Shown: positions 1-6,852, counted from the first letter of the stretch. The stretch: DNA of 14,199 nucleotides from JALJPB01 sp034111045 (GCA_034111045.1 JAWUYA010000041.1:1-14199); one strand, 5' to 3'. The notes: generated by a model not told the origin, from the sequence alone. Numbers and translations: made by a program.

Positions 1-135
1 CATAATGTGGGGCATTTATACAAAGCAGACGATAACTTATCAAGTTTTTATCGTGCTCTTGACCCAACAAATACTTTTAATCCTGGCATAGGTAAGCTGT
101 CAAAAACGCAGCGAAATTGTCATTGTTGTTTATAG
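1..135 (+). CDS. dld: D-lactate dehydrogenase (quinone), C-terminal fragment
   Basis: An open frame enters from the left edge in phase with base 1 and stops at TAG 133-135, giving the last 44 residues. Near the end are HNVGHLYKADD, LDPTNTFNPGIGK and an SK pair. This matches the C-terminus of the membrane-associated FAD enzyme Dld, which oxidises D-lactate to pyruvate and passes electrons to the quinone pool. The FAD-binding and membrane-binding parts lie outside the window. The last residues are NCHCCL, richer in cysteine than the E. coli end as I recall it. The call rests on a short stretch, but the HNVGHLY and DPTN-FNPGIGK blocks are characteristic. A related FAD/lactate oxidoreductase is the main alternative. 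Confidence 0.78.
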   Translation, partial: HNVGHLYKADDNLSSFYRALDPTNTFNPGIGKLSKTQRNCHCCL

Positions 136-410
136 TGACTGATTAGCGAAGTATCTGAGGCTAGTATAAACAGGTTGAGACTCAGGCAGTGAATATGGCG
201 TAACCTTACCTTAGTAATACTCAAGGCGTTACAATGCAGGCTAATACTCTATTACTGGCATCGTCTACTACAGAATTAAGCATGTGATGAGCATTATCAT
301 TGACTTGAATTAAACGAATAATAGCGTATTTTTATTTTGTAATATAGTCTTGGACCTGAGTATAGTCGCTATAAATTGTAAACAATGCGCATTTCAACAA
401 AAGGGCGCGC
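136..410. other. Gap between the convergent dld and yfbR genes; no assigned gene
   Basis: These 275 bases separate two convergent genes. I find no strong hairpin followed by a T-run for either gene. One minus-strand frame, continuous with an overlapping frame inside yfbR, stays open from about 517 down to a TGA near 224 apart from one TAA at 332-334. Below that stop it is rich in purine-N-pyrimidine codons. It has no good start and no recognised homology, so it is recorded as possible decayed coding sequence only. Confidence 0.4.
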
Positions 411-1004
411 TCAACTTTTAGTGAGTTTATCAACAGTGGCAGAACAGGCTTGTAAGAAGGTTTCCATAAAATAATTGACTTCAGGCATCTGGTGTTGCAT
501 AACCGCGATCTTTTCACCTAATCGCTCTTTAACATGTTCAAATTCAGGGTTGTGATGATTTAATTCATCAAGAGCCTTGATATACGCCACCAGAACATCA
601 GCCGCTTTAACGATATCTTTATACTCTTTTTCAACATTATCTTGCACGATAATATCGCTGAATAATTCTTGAAATTCATTAGGTAAAGAAGACAAACATT
701 CTTGTTCAGCTAAAAATTCAATTTTTTTAAATTCTCGAGCAATTTCAGCGTTGGCATATTTGGTTGGGCTAACAATATCACCATAACGAGTTTCACTCGC
801 CTCATGATATAAAGCGATGGTTGATACTTTGTCGGCATTAATAGCGCCATTAAATTTTTTATTTTTGATCACCGCCAATAAGTGGGCAACAATCGCTACT
901 TGATGAGAATGCTCGGCGACATTCTCTGGTTTCACACAAAACATTAATGCCCAGCGTTTTATTAGCGGCATTCTAAACATCCAAGCGAGAAAAGTACTTT
1001 GCAT
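411..1004 (-). CDS. yfbR: 5'-deoxynucleotidase YfbR, HD-domain family
   Basis: YfbR removes the 5' phosphate from deoxyribonucleoside monophosphates in the cytoplasm and needs a divalent metal. The product aligns along its full length with E. coli YfbR (199 aa): IKRWALM near the N-terminus (the RW pair is linked to deoxyribose selectivity in E. coli), ENVAEHSHQVA with the first metal histidine, LYHEASE, then VKAADVLVAYIKALDEL with the last metal aspartate. The usual HD doublet reads HE here; the later catalytic glutamate of HDASE is kept. Two ATGs lie two codons apart, at 1008-1010 and 1002-1004. AAGGA sits 5 bases before the second and overlaps the first, so I chose the second (197 aa). The gene follows alaA by about 40 bases, as in E. 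coli, and is probably co-transcribed with it. Identity is secure; the effect of the D-to-E change is unknown. Confidence 0.93.
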   Translation of the reverse strand: MQSTFLAWMFRMPLIKRWALMFCVKPENVAEHSHQVAIVAHLLAVIKNKKFNGAINADKVSTIALYHEASETRYGDIVSPTKYANAEIAREFKKIEFLAEQECLSSLPNEFQELFSDIIVQDNVEKEYKDIVKAADVLVAYIKALDELNHHNPEFEHVKERLGEKIAVMQHQMPEVNYFMETFLQACSATVDKLTKS

Positions 1005-1046
1005 GGTCATCCTTATTCTCTATTTAAGTGTGGTTATTTTATTAGG

Positions 1047-2261
1047 CTATTGTTTATACGTTGAAAAAAATGTTTTTAATTTTTCTATAGCGGCTGTTAA
1101 TTCATCAACATGAGGTAAGAAAACAAGTCTAAAATAGTTGTTTTCTTTAATATTAAACGCTCGGCCATGTACTAATAATATTTTTTCTTGTTTAAGCAAA
1201 TCTAAAATCATTTTTTCATCATCGTTAATATTGAATTTTTTGTTATCAACTTTAACAAACAAATAAAGAGCGCCCATCGCTGGATTACAAGATAAACCAT
1301 CAATTTCATTAATCAGTTGATAAGCTAAATTGCGTTGCTTAAGTAAACGTCCATCACCTTTTATTAGTTCGTTAATGCTTTGATAGCCGCCCAGTGCGGT
1401 TTGTATTGCATGTTGAGCAGGTACATTTGCACACATTCTCATTGATGAGAGTAGTGCTAATCCTTCAATGTAATCTTCTGCATGTATTTTAGGCCCGGTA
1501 ATCACCATCCAGCCTGAACGAAAACCAGCAACACGATAATTTTTTGATAAGCCGCCTAAAGTGATAATTAAAATATCATTGGCCAACCTTGCTGTAGGAA
1601 TATGAACGGCATCATCAAAGAGTATTTTGTCGTAAATCTCGTCGCTGAAGATAATTAATTGATGTTTTCTGGCGAGCGCAATCAAGTCAAATAAAATAGC
1701 TTCTGAATATACTGCGCCTGTAGGATTGTTCGGGTTTATTAATACTAAGGCTTTGGTATTACTAGTTATTTTACTTTCAATGTCGTTAATGTCAGGAAAC
1801 CATTGATTGCTCTCATCGCAAGCATAATGAATTGGCTTACCACCTGATAATGACACAGAGGCTGTCCATAGTGGATAATCGGGCGCCGGGATTAACACCT
1901 CATCACCATCGTTTAACAAGGCTTGCATAGCCATGACAATAAGTTCACTAACACCGTTGCCAATATAAATATCATCAACACTGATATCTTTTATTTGCTG
2001 TTGCTGAAAATACTGCATTACCGCAACGCGAGCCGAGTAAATACCTTGAGACTCACTATATCCTTGAGAATTAGGTAAATGATGAATAACATCTTTTAAA
2101 ATATCATCAGGGGCTTCAAAACCAAAAGGCGCAGGATTACCAATATTAAGCTTTAAAATTTTATGACCTTCATCTTCGAGACGACGCGCTTCACTCGCTA
2201 TTTGTCCTCTGATGTCATAACAAACGTTATTTAATTTTGTTGATTTTTTAATGCGTTTCAT
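1047..2261 (-). CDS. alaA: Glutamate-pyruvate aminotransferase AlaA
   Basis: AlaA is a cytoplasmic PLP enzyme that transfers the amino group of glutamate to pyruvate and is the main alanine-forming transaminase of E. coli. The 404-residue product matches E. coli AlaA (405 aa) almost end to end. It has KLNIGNPAPFGF near residue 40, the APDYPLWTA block near 126-134, NPNNPTG at 176-182, SDEIYDKI from 206 with the PLP aspartate and tyrosine, the Schiff-base lysine K240 in GLSKNYRVAGFR, and the substrate-carboxylate arginine R378. The start matches E. coli in both length and sequence (SxKLxNVCYDIRG). The SD is modest, GGA close to the ATG. It lies downstream of proS on the same strand with a 155-base gap, so it may have its own promoter. 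yfbR follows directly. Confidence 0.97.
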   Translation of the reverse strand: MKRIKKSTKLNNVCYDIRGQIASEARRLEDEGHKILKLNIGNPAPFGFEAPDDILKDVIHHLPNSQGYSESQGIYSARVAVMQYFQQQQIKDISVDDIYIGNGVSELIVMAMQALLNDGDEVLIPAPDYPLWTASVSLSGGKPIHYACDESNQWFPDINDIESKITSNTKALVLINPNNPTGAVYSEAILFDLIALARKHQLIIFSDEIYDKILFDDAVHIPTARLANDILIITLGGLSKNYRVAGFRSGWMVITGPKIHAEDYIEGLALLSSMRMCANVPAQHAIQTALGGYQSINELIKGDGRLLKQRNLAYQLINEIDGLSCNPAMGALYLFVKVDNKKFNINDDEKMILDLLKQEKILLVHGRAFNIKENNYFRLVFLPHVDELTAAIEKLKTFFSTYKQ

Positions 2262-2347
2262 TATTCCATATTCTCTGTAAAGCCAACTCTTTGAAAGCCT
2301 ATGATGTTATTTGCTCGTTATTATTTGAATCCAAGGCCAATATTGAG

Positions 2348-2361
2348 CGGTTTTGAAACCG
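2348..2361. repeat. Perfect palindrome between proS and alaA
   Basis: CGGTTTTGAAACCG is a 6+2+6 inverted repeat about 87 bases upstream of the alaA start and about 55 bases past the proS stop. As RNA it forms a short CGGTT stem with a four-base loop. There is no U-run on the alaA side, so it is not a convincing terminator. It could be a regulator site for alaA. A second GC-rich hairpin, GCAGCT/AGCTGC with a 9-base loop, lies between it and proS near 2380-2400 and also lacks a T-run. Confidence 0.45.
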
Positions 2362-2416
2362 TTTAAAATCACTGACAGCAGCTAACATCAGCAGCTGCCT
2401 AGTAAAAATAATGACA

Positions 2417-4129
2417 TTATTTTTTGAACAAACTCATAATATTATCAATCGCCATCAGTGATTTTTCACCGGTGATACGATTTTTAACTTCAATTTCTTG
2501 ATTGTCTAAGTTACGTTCACCAATAATGAGTAAATACGGTGTACCAATTAATTCATGATCAGCAAACATAACCCCTGGGCGTTCTTTTCTGTCATCAAAT
2601 AATACGTCAATACCTGCTTGTTGAAGCTGTGCATAGATGTGCTCAGCAGTATCTTTCACCCGTACAGATTTTGCCATGTTCATTGGCACTATGGCTACTT
2701 GGAAAGGCGCGATCGCTGATGGCCACTTAATACCATATTTATCATGGTTTTGTTCAATAGACGCGGCCACAATACGTGACACACCGATACCGTAACAACC
2801 CATGGTTAAAATTTGATTTTTACCTGCATCGGTTAACACTCCACATTTCATTGCTTGGGCATATTTATCTCCTAATTGGAAAATATGACCCACTTCAATG
2901 CCTCGTTTTATAACAATAGCCCCTTGGCCACAAGGGCTAGGGTCACCTTCAACTACGTTTCTCAGATCTTCAACCGTGTAATGAGCACAATCTCTGTCCC
3001 AGTTAACACCAGTTAGGTGAACATCATCGGTATTAGCGCCACAAACAAAATCAGCTAAATGAGCGGCACTTCGATCAACAACCACAGGAATTGTCATTGC
3101 TACTGGGCCAATTGAACCTGGGTGACAATTTACTGCCGCTAAAATTTGTTCTTCGCTGGCAAAAGTTAACGGTGAAGCAATTTGTAAAAGGTTTTCAGCC
3201 TTTATTTCATTTAATTGATGATCGCCTCTAAGAATCAAGGCAATAATGGGAGCAGTGTCTTCGTCAGTGGCTTGACCAACAACTAATAACGTTTTAACCG
3301 TTAACTTAATGTTTACCTTTAAAAACGCCGACACAGCCGCTATGGTTTTAACATTAGGCGTATCTATACGCGTTAATGTTTGGCTTGGCGCAGGGCGCTC
3401 ACCTTTAGGCGCTAAAGCTTCTGCTTTTTCAACATTAGCGGCATAATCACTTGCGTCACTAAAAGCGATGTCATCTTCACCTGAGTCGGCTAACACATGA
3501 AACTCGTGAGAAACCGCTCCGCCAATCGAGCCAGTGTCGGCAATTACTGGACGATAATCTAAGCCAAGTCGTTCAAAAATACGGCAATAGGCAGCAAACA
3601 TTATATCGTAAGTTTTCTGCAAACACTGAGCAGACAAATGGAAAGAGTAAGCATCTTTCATTAAAAATTCACGACCACGCATGACGCCAAATCTAGGACG
3701 AATTTCATCACGGAATTTAGTTTGAATTTGAAAAACGTTTAACGGTAATTGTTTGTAACTATTAATTTCATTACTAATGAGTTTGGTAATCACTTCTTCG
3801 TGGGTTGGACCAAGAACAAATTCACGATCATGTCTATCATTGAGTCTAAGTAATTCTGGACCATAGTCATTTAAACGGCCAGACTCTTGCCATAAATCAG
3901 CAGGTTGAACCATAGGCATTAATACTTCGATAGCATTTGCGCGTGCCATCTCTTCTCTGACAATGTTTTCAACTTTTCTCAGCACCCTTAACCCGGTAGG
4001 TAACCAAGTATATAAACCAGAAGCGACATTACGTACCAAACCGGCACGTAACATTAGTTGATGGCTGATAATCTCAGCACTTGCAGGCGTTTCTTTTAAA
4101 GTTGAAAGTAAATATTGGCTAGTACGCAT
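2417..4129 (-). CDS. proS: Prolyl-tRNA synthetase, bacterial type with editing domain
   Basis: ProRS charges tRNA(Pro) with proline in the cytoplasm. The product begins MRTSQYLLSTLKETPASAE, identical in layout to E. coli ProRS (572 aa), so I start at the ATG 4127-4129, giving 570 aa. The frame stays open 11 codons further up to a TTG, but family members do not extend there. Class II motif 2 (KFRDEIRPRFGVMRGREF) spans roughly residues 137-155, with the class II core continuing through DAYSFH. The INS editing domain runs from about 229 to 394. K279 in TVKTLLV matches the E. coli editing lysine, with a GP loop near 341 and a histidine near 371. Motif 3 (GIGVSRIVAA) starts near 447 and the anticodon-binding domain fills the last 100 residues. 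The SD is GAGGA, about 11 bases before the ATG. The INS domain hydrolyses Ala-tRNA(Pro); Cys-tRNA(Pro) is left to YbaK, encoded at 7342-7821. Confidence 0.98.
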   Translation of the reverse strand: MRTSQYLLSTLKETPASAEIISHQLMLRAGLVRNVASGLYTWLPTGLRVLRKVENIVREEMARANAIEVLMPMVQPADLWQESGRLNDYGPELLRLNDRHDREFVLGPTHEEVITKLISNEINSYKQLPLNVFQIQTKFRDEIRPRFGVMRGREFLMKDAYSFHLSAQCLQKTYDIMFAAYCRIFERLGLDYRPVIADTGSIGGAVSHEFHVLADSGEDDIAFSDASDYAANVEKAEALAPKGERPAPSQTLTRIDTPNVKTIAAVSAFLKVNIKLTVKTLLVVGQATDEDTAPIIALILRGDHQLNEIKAENLLQIASPLTFASEEQILAAVNCHPGSIGPVAMTIPVVVDRSAAHLADFVCGANTDDVHLTGVNWDRDCAHYTVEDLRNVVEGDPSPCGQGAIVIKRGIEVGHIFQLGDKYAQAMKCGVLTDAGKNQILTMGCYGIGVSRIVAASIEQNHDKYGIKWPSAIAPFQVAIVPMNMAKSVRVKDTAEHIYAQLQQAGIDVLFDDRKERPGVMFADHELIGTPYLLIIGERNLDNQEIEVKNRITGEKSLMAIDNIMSLFKK

Positions 4130-4144
4130 TGCTAGAGATTTCCT

Positions 4145-4158
4145 CGGAATAAATTCCG
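4145..4158 (-). repeat. proS: Palindrome next to the proS ribosome binding site
   Basis: Read on the minus strand, CGGAATTTATTCCG is a perfect 6+2+6 inverted repeat. It ends directly against the proS SD (CCGAGGA). In RNA it could form CGGAA-UUUA-UUCCG, a five-pair stem whose 3' foot touches the SD. It may be a leader hairpin that influences translation or a DNA-binding site. No function is shown by sequence alone. Confidence 0.4.
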
Positions 4159-4185
4159 TCAAGTCGATTGATAAAAATTGGGTTT

Positions 4186-4194
4186 ATTCTAACA
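4186..4194 (-). promoter_or_regulatory. proS: Possible extended -10 promoter for proS
   Basis: The minus strand reads TGTTAGAAT: a TGn extension followed by TAGAAT, one mismatch from TATAAT. It lies about 57 bases upstream of the proS ATG. No good -35 box sits 16-18 bases upstream, which is tolerable for an extended -10 promoter. Confidence 0.32.
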
Positions 4195-4355
4195 GGGCAT
4201 GTGCTTAGGTGTTAGTGCTATCTTGCCATTTTTATCATAAAAACAACAACCAATAACCTAATATTGAAACCACCTATCAAAGCTTCAGTAGATATCCATA
4301 CCTCTAGATAAACTCATAGCGGTGAGACTATTATAACCAAATAGACGATCGATTT

Positions 4356-4556
4356 TTATCGACAATATTTTGAATGATATTGAGATGATGATATCCACCT
4401 CATGGTGATTTTTTGAATGAAACTTTCAGGCCTGCCTACAATCAATTGATGCTCAGCATTTTTTAATCGCAGTATATTTGAATTGAGTATACTTGCATTA
4501 AATTTTAATGCTGTGTTTCTTGCTGATGTTGTTATAAGCTTAGAAATCAGTGGCAT
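4356..4556 (-). CDS. Possible small hypothetical protein in the proS-mipA gap
   Basis: I do not recognise this product. The frame gives 66 residues from the ATG at 4554-4556 to TAA at 4356-4358. TGGAAAA lies about 8 bases upstream as a possible weak SD. The frame stays open 15 codons further, to an ATG at 4599-4601, giving 81 residues and a hydrophobic start, but that start has no better SD. The protein is basic and polar, with a middle segment ILRLKNAEHQLIVGRPESF that looks protein-like, and no membrane span in the 66-residue form. It fills much of the gap that should hold control sites for mipA and proS, including a perfect palindrome at 4495-4511. It may be a genuine small gene, a decayed remnant or a chance frame. 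Confidence 0.22.
   Translation of the reverse strand: MPLISKLITTSARNTALKFNASILNSNILRLKNAEHQLIVGRPESFIQKITMRWISSSQYHSKYCR
4413..4442 (+). promoter_or_regulatory. Weak candidate promoter for mipA
   Basis: TTGAAT at 4413-4418 and TACAAT at 4437-4442 are separated by 18 bases. The -10 has one mismatch to consensus and the -35 keeps TTGA. It would give a leader of about 165 bases containing the 4495-4511 palindrome. This is tentative in an AT-rich gap where such matches are common. Confidence 0.25.
4495..4511. repeat. Perfect 8-1-8 palindrome upstream of mipA
   Basis: GCATTAAATTTTAATGC is a perfect inverted repeat of 8-base arms around one T. It lies 105 bases before the mipA ATG. The symmetry and length fit a binding site for a dimeric transcription factor. 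A very tight RNA hairpin is less likely because of the single-base centre and AT-rich arms. Confidence 0.45.
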
Positions 4557-4616
4557 TTTACTTTTTCCACTCAAAATAATATACCAAAAAACCACTTTCA
4601 AGCCTTAGGAATTTCA

Positions 4617-5549
4617 ATGCATCATCTTTCGTATACAGCCTCTTTATATTATGTGAAGGTCTGTATTATTATGTTTTCGTTTTCGTCCTTTTCTATTTTT
4701 GCTCAAGACAATAGTAACGACTCTGATAGTGAGTCTCTCGATCGTAACTTAACAGGTTTTGAAGGACTTAACGAAGCTCAACCCTTATGGGAATTTGGTG
4801 CCGGTGGCGTTGCTTTAAGCGTAGCAAATTACCCCGCGTCGAGTGAACGAAATTTTATTGCCTTAGCAGCGCCTTATATTGTTTATAGAGGGGATGTGTT
4901 TCGGGTAGGCGGCGGTCATGGCGCACGAGCCGTAGTTCTAGAGAAGAATGATATTGAAATTGATCTGTCTTTTGGTGGTGCGTTTTCCGCCGAAAGTGAA
5001 GACAATACGGTACGTGAAGGCATGCCTGAACTAGACTTTTTATTTGAAGTAGGTCCGCAGCTAATTTATAAAATAAAAGATATTTCTTTTGATGGTGGCG
5101 GTAAAGCTCGATTAAATACTCAATTACAAACACGAGGGGTATTTTCTACCGACTTTAGGGGGGTGGATCAACGAGGATATGTTATTGAATATATCCTTTC
5201 GTATCAACAACGTGGTGTGTTGTTTGAAAAATCAGGCCTAAACATCTCTTTTAGCATGACGTATGCCAGCGAAAAATTACAAGACTACTTTTATCAAGTA
5301 GATTCATCATTTGCCACTGACGGTCGAGCTCAATATGATGCGAAAGGTGGTTACTTAGGAAGTGAGCTGTCGGTCGGTCTGTCATTTCCTATTGTAGAAA
5401 ATATCCGTGGTTTTTTTGGTGGCAGTGTTAAGTTTCACCAAGGAGCTGCAAATATAGATAGCCCCTTGTATGAAAAAGACATTACCTATAGTTTAGGTGT
5501 AGGCTTTATATGGAGATTCTACCAAAGTGAGGCAAAAGCGAGCTGGTAA
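4617..5549 (+). CDS. MipA/OmpV family outer-membrane protein
   Basis: The 310-residue product has a signal peptide: a short positive start, a hydrophobic stretch at about 13-28 and a likely cut after A29 (SIFA|QD). An acidic, serine-rich linker follows, and then the MipA/OmpV pattern: WEFGAGGVALSVANYPAS near 58-75, PYIVYRGDVFRV near 86-97, and EGMPELDFLFEVGPQL near 134-149. Alternating beta-strands run to a C-terminal tryptophan, as expected for barrel insertion. MipA of E. coli helps assemble murein-synthesising complexes and OmpV is a porin-like antigen; which role applies here cannot be read from sequence. AGGA lies 6 bases before the ATG and supports this start over M19, which has no SD. 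The gene diverges from proS. Confidence 0.88.
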   Translation: MHHLSYTASLYYVKVCIIMFSFSSFSIFAQDNSNDSDSESLDRNLTGFEGLNEAQPLWEFGAGGVALSVANYPASSERNFIALAAPYIVYRGDVFRVGGGHGARAVVLEKNDIEIDLSFGGAFSAESEDNTVREGMPELDFLFEVGPQLIYKIKDISFDGGGKARLNTQLQTRGVFSTDFRGVDQRGYVIEYILSYQQRGVLFEKSGLNISFSMTYASEKLQDYFYQVDSSFATDGRAQYDAKGGYLGSELSVGLSFPIVENIRGFFGGSVKFHQGAANIDSPLYEKDITYSLGVGFIWRFYQSEAKASW

Positions 5550-5693
5550 AATGCCGTTTGTATAATAAATAACGTTAATGCTGTCAATTCTCGGCACAAT
5601 AGTGATAAAACTAATCCAGGCTATTAAAAGTTTGGCTCCTAATTTTATAGCTAGTAGATAAATACGAATAACTTAACCATATTAAGGTAAAAC

Positions 5694-6179
5694 ATGAAGT
5701 TAGAACTAATACGTGCCGATTATCACAATAAAAAACACAGTAACGACTTACTGATGCTATTAAATTCATATGGCATGGACCCCATGGGTGGGGGGGCGGC
5801 ATTATCAGGCGATACCCAAGCAAACTTAATTCAAGCTATGGCCTCTCGTTGCGATATTTTTACCATACTTTGCTATGTTAATGATGAACCAGCAGGACTA
5901 ATTAATTGTATAGAAGGTTTCTCAACGTTCAGCGCAAAACCATTAATGAACATTCACGATGTTACCGTGCTGCCAAAATATCGTGGTCTAGGTTTAAGTG
6001 AAAAAATGTTTATTGAAGTTGAAAAGCTTGCCCAAGAAAAAGGGTGTTGTAAACTAACTTTAGAAGTTTTAGAAGGTAATGAAATAGCAAAAAATGCTTA
6101 TAAAAAATTCGGCTATTCTGGTTATGAACTCGATCCTGAAATGGGCAAGGCCATTTTCTGGCAAAAAAAGATCAACTAA
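5694..6179 (+). CDS. GNAT family N-acetyltransferase
   Basis: This 161-residue cytoplasmic protein has a single GNAT fold that transfers an acyl group from acetyl-CoA to an amine; the substrate is not known. Motif A is IHDVTVLPKYRGLGLSEKM at about 87-105, with the RGLGLS pyrophosphate loop at 98-103. Motif B is LTLEVLEGNEIAKNAYKKFGY at about 121-141, with N129 and Y136 in the usual places. An N-terminal DPMGGGAALSGD block and GFSTFSAKPL before motif A mark a recognisable subgroup of small uncharacterised GNATs. AAGG lies 7 bases before the ATG. It follows mipA on the same strand after 144 bases; a perfect TATAAT at 5561-5566 has no -35 partner, so its promoter is unclear. It converges with the ybcJ-like gene. 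Confidence 0.9.
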   Translation: MKLELIRADYHNKKHSNDLLMLLNSYGMDPMGGGAALSGDTQANLIQAMASRCDIFTILCYVNDEPAGLINCIEGFSTFSAKPLMNIHDVTVLPKYRGLGLSEKMFIEVEKLAQEKGCCKLTLEVLEGNEIAKNAYKKFGYSGYELDPEMGKAIFWQKKIN

Positions 6180-6184
6180 TTGAT

Positions 6185-6242
6185 TAATGCCTTAATACAA
6201 AAATACTCGGCATTATTGTTATCACGATTTAACGCCGTTAAA
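6185..6242. terminator. Possible weak terminator region between convergent genes
   Basis: Two inverted repeats lie between the acetyltransferase stop and the ybcJ-like stop. TAATGCC at 6185-6191 pairs with GGCATTA at 6209-6215 across a 17-base loop and is followed by TTGTTAT. TTTAACGCCGTTAAA at 6228-6242 is a perfect 7-1-7 palindrome overlapping the stop codon of the minus-strand gene. Neither has a long T-run, so termination is plausible but unproven. Confidence 0.35.
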
Positions 6243-6624
6243 ATGAAATAGATCTTCTTCCTGATTTTGAACGAGGACTTATTTCATGCTCTAGCGAACT
6301 ATGGGTGTGTGTTTTTGTTTTATTGAGGTTGTTTTTTGGCGTTTTAGGCAATTTTTTCGTCTCTGTTTTAATCATGGCTGCAGGCTTGCTGTTAGCATTA
6401 ATAATCACCTTAATAATCTCACCATTAAATTCAACGATATCATTTTCATACACTTTTTTTCTTTTTTGGTATTCAACTTCATTATTTAATAGCACGTAAC
6501 CTTCACTGATAACAATTTTAGCTTCGCCACCACCACTGACTAGGTTGGCAATTTTTAATAGTTTGCACAATGGGATAGGTTGTTCTGAAATTTCAATAAG
6601 TTGATTGTCGTTTGAATTTTGCAT
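6238..6624 (-). CDS. ybcJ: YbcJ-like S4-domain RNA-binding protein with basic tail
   Basis: Residues 10-75 match E. coli YbcJ (70 aa), a small S4-fold protein thought to bind RNA. The core is IPLCKLLKIANLVSGGGEAK, then IVISEGYVLLNNEVEYQKRKKV, then a short strand pair ending EIIKVI. The GG-AK turn and the EG-V-NN-E-KRKK segment are the S4 hallmarks. E. coli YbcJ ends at this point. Here about 50 more residues follow, rich in Lys, Thr, Asn, Ser and Arg and likely disordered, giving 128 aa. GAGA lies 6 bases before the ATG. The gene stands alone between a divergent DUF2750 gene and a convergent acetyltransferase. RNA binding is inferred from the fold, and no target is known. The symbol is by resemblance of the core only. 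Confidence 0.85.
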   Translation of the reverse strand: MQNSNDNQLIEISEQPIPLCKLLKIANLVSGGGEAKIVISEGYVLLNNEVEYQKRKKVYENDIVEFNGEIIKVIINANSKPAAMIKTETKKLPKTPKNNLNKTKTHTHSSLEHEISPRSKSGRRSISF

Positions 6625-6715
6625 TATGTTCTCAATGGCATTGAAGTAGGGCTAAACCTCTTTGCAGCTAGTTTAACATGGGAACGCTGGACCATGAAAT
6701 AATCTCTGTTCTAAT

Positions 6716-6743
6716 ATTAAATCACCGAAGCTCCCTGTGTCAG
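6716..6743 (-). promoter_or_regulatory. Candidate sigma-70 promoter for the ybcJ-like gene
   Basis: On the minus strand CTGACA (6738-6743) and TTTAAT (6716-6721) are 16 bases apart. Each has one mismatch to consensus, and TGA before the -10 makes an extended -10. Transcription would begin about 85 bases upstream of the ATG. Confidence 0.48.
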
Positions 6744-6823
6744 TCTTGTACTCTATATTTTAACGTATTGATGTTTATTTTGACTTTTACTGTGTGAATT
6801 TAATAATCAAATGCGTGATGAAA

Positions 6824-6852
6824 TTGTTTAAGGGCGTATTTCTCCGTATAAT
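6824..6852 (+). promoter_or_regulatory. Sigma-70 promoter of the DUF2750 gene
   Basis: TTGTTT at 6824-6829, a 17-base spacer and a perfect TATAAT at 6847-6852. Transcription would start near 6859, leaving a leader of about 34 bases before the ATG at 6893. This is the best-formed promoter I can see in the window. Confidence 0.65.

Larger units (their letters stand above)
4130..4616. other. Divergent control region between proS and mipA
   Basis: This 487-base gap separates divergent genes and should hold promoters for both. Visible items are the proS leader palindrome and possible extended -10, a weak plus-strand promoter at 4413-4442, a perfect 17-base palindrome at 4495-4511 and the small minus-strand frame at 4356-4556. 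A short ATGC-TCA-GCAT hairpin followed by six Ts lies at about 4449-4465 on the plus strand; its 4-pair stem is too short to call a terminator. Confidence 0.5.

Noticed and set aside
4130..4162. Upstream TTG start adding 11 residues to ProRS
   Set aside because: ProRS proteins start at MRTSQYLLSTLKET, and the SD lies between the TTG and the ATG, so only the ATG is served by it.
4855..5133. A 92-codon minus-strand open frame inside mipA
   Set aside because: It overlaps conserved MipA/OmpV motifs on the other strand and has no SD or recognisable product.
5561..5566. A perfect TATAAT just after mipA as a promoter for the acetyltransferase
   Set aside because: There is no -35 match 16-18 bases upstream and no TGn extension, and such hexamers are frequent in AT-rich DNA.
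5620..5651. Hairpin GCTATTAAAA / TTTTATAGC as a terminator after mipA
   Set aside because: The stem is AT-rich with a bulge, the loop is 13 bases and no T-run follows.
5611..5823. A 70-codon minus-strand frame across the acetyltransferase start
   Set aside because: It overlaps the conserved DPMGGG part of the acetyltransferase and shows no family features.
6301..6499. Two hydrophobic plus-strand frames of 62 and 64 codons opposite the ybcJ-like gene
   Set aside because: They arise from the reverse complement of the lysine-rich and S4 coding sequence, and the S4 match on the minus strand is clear.
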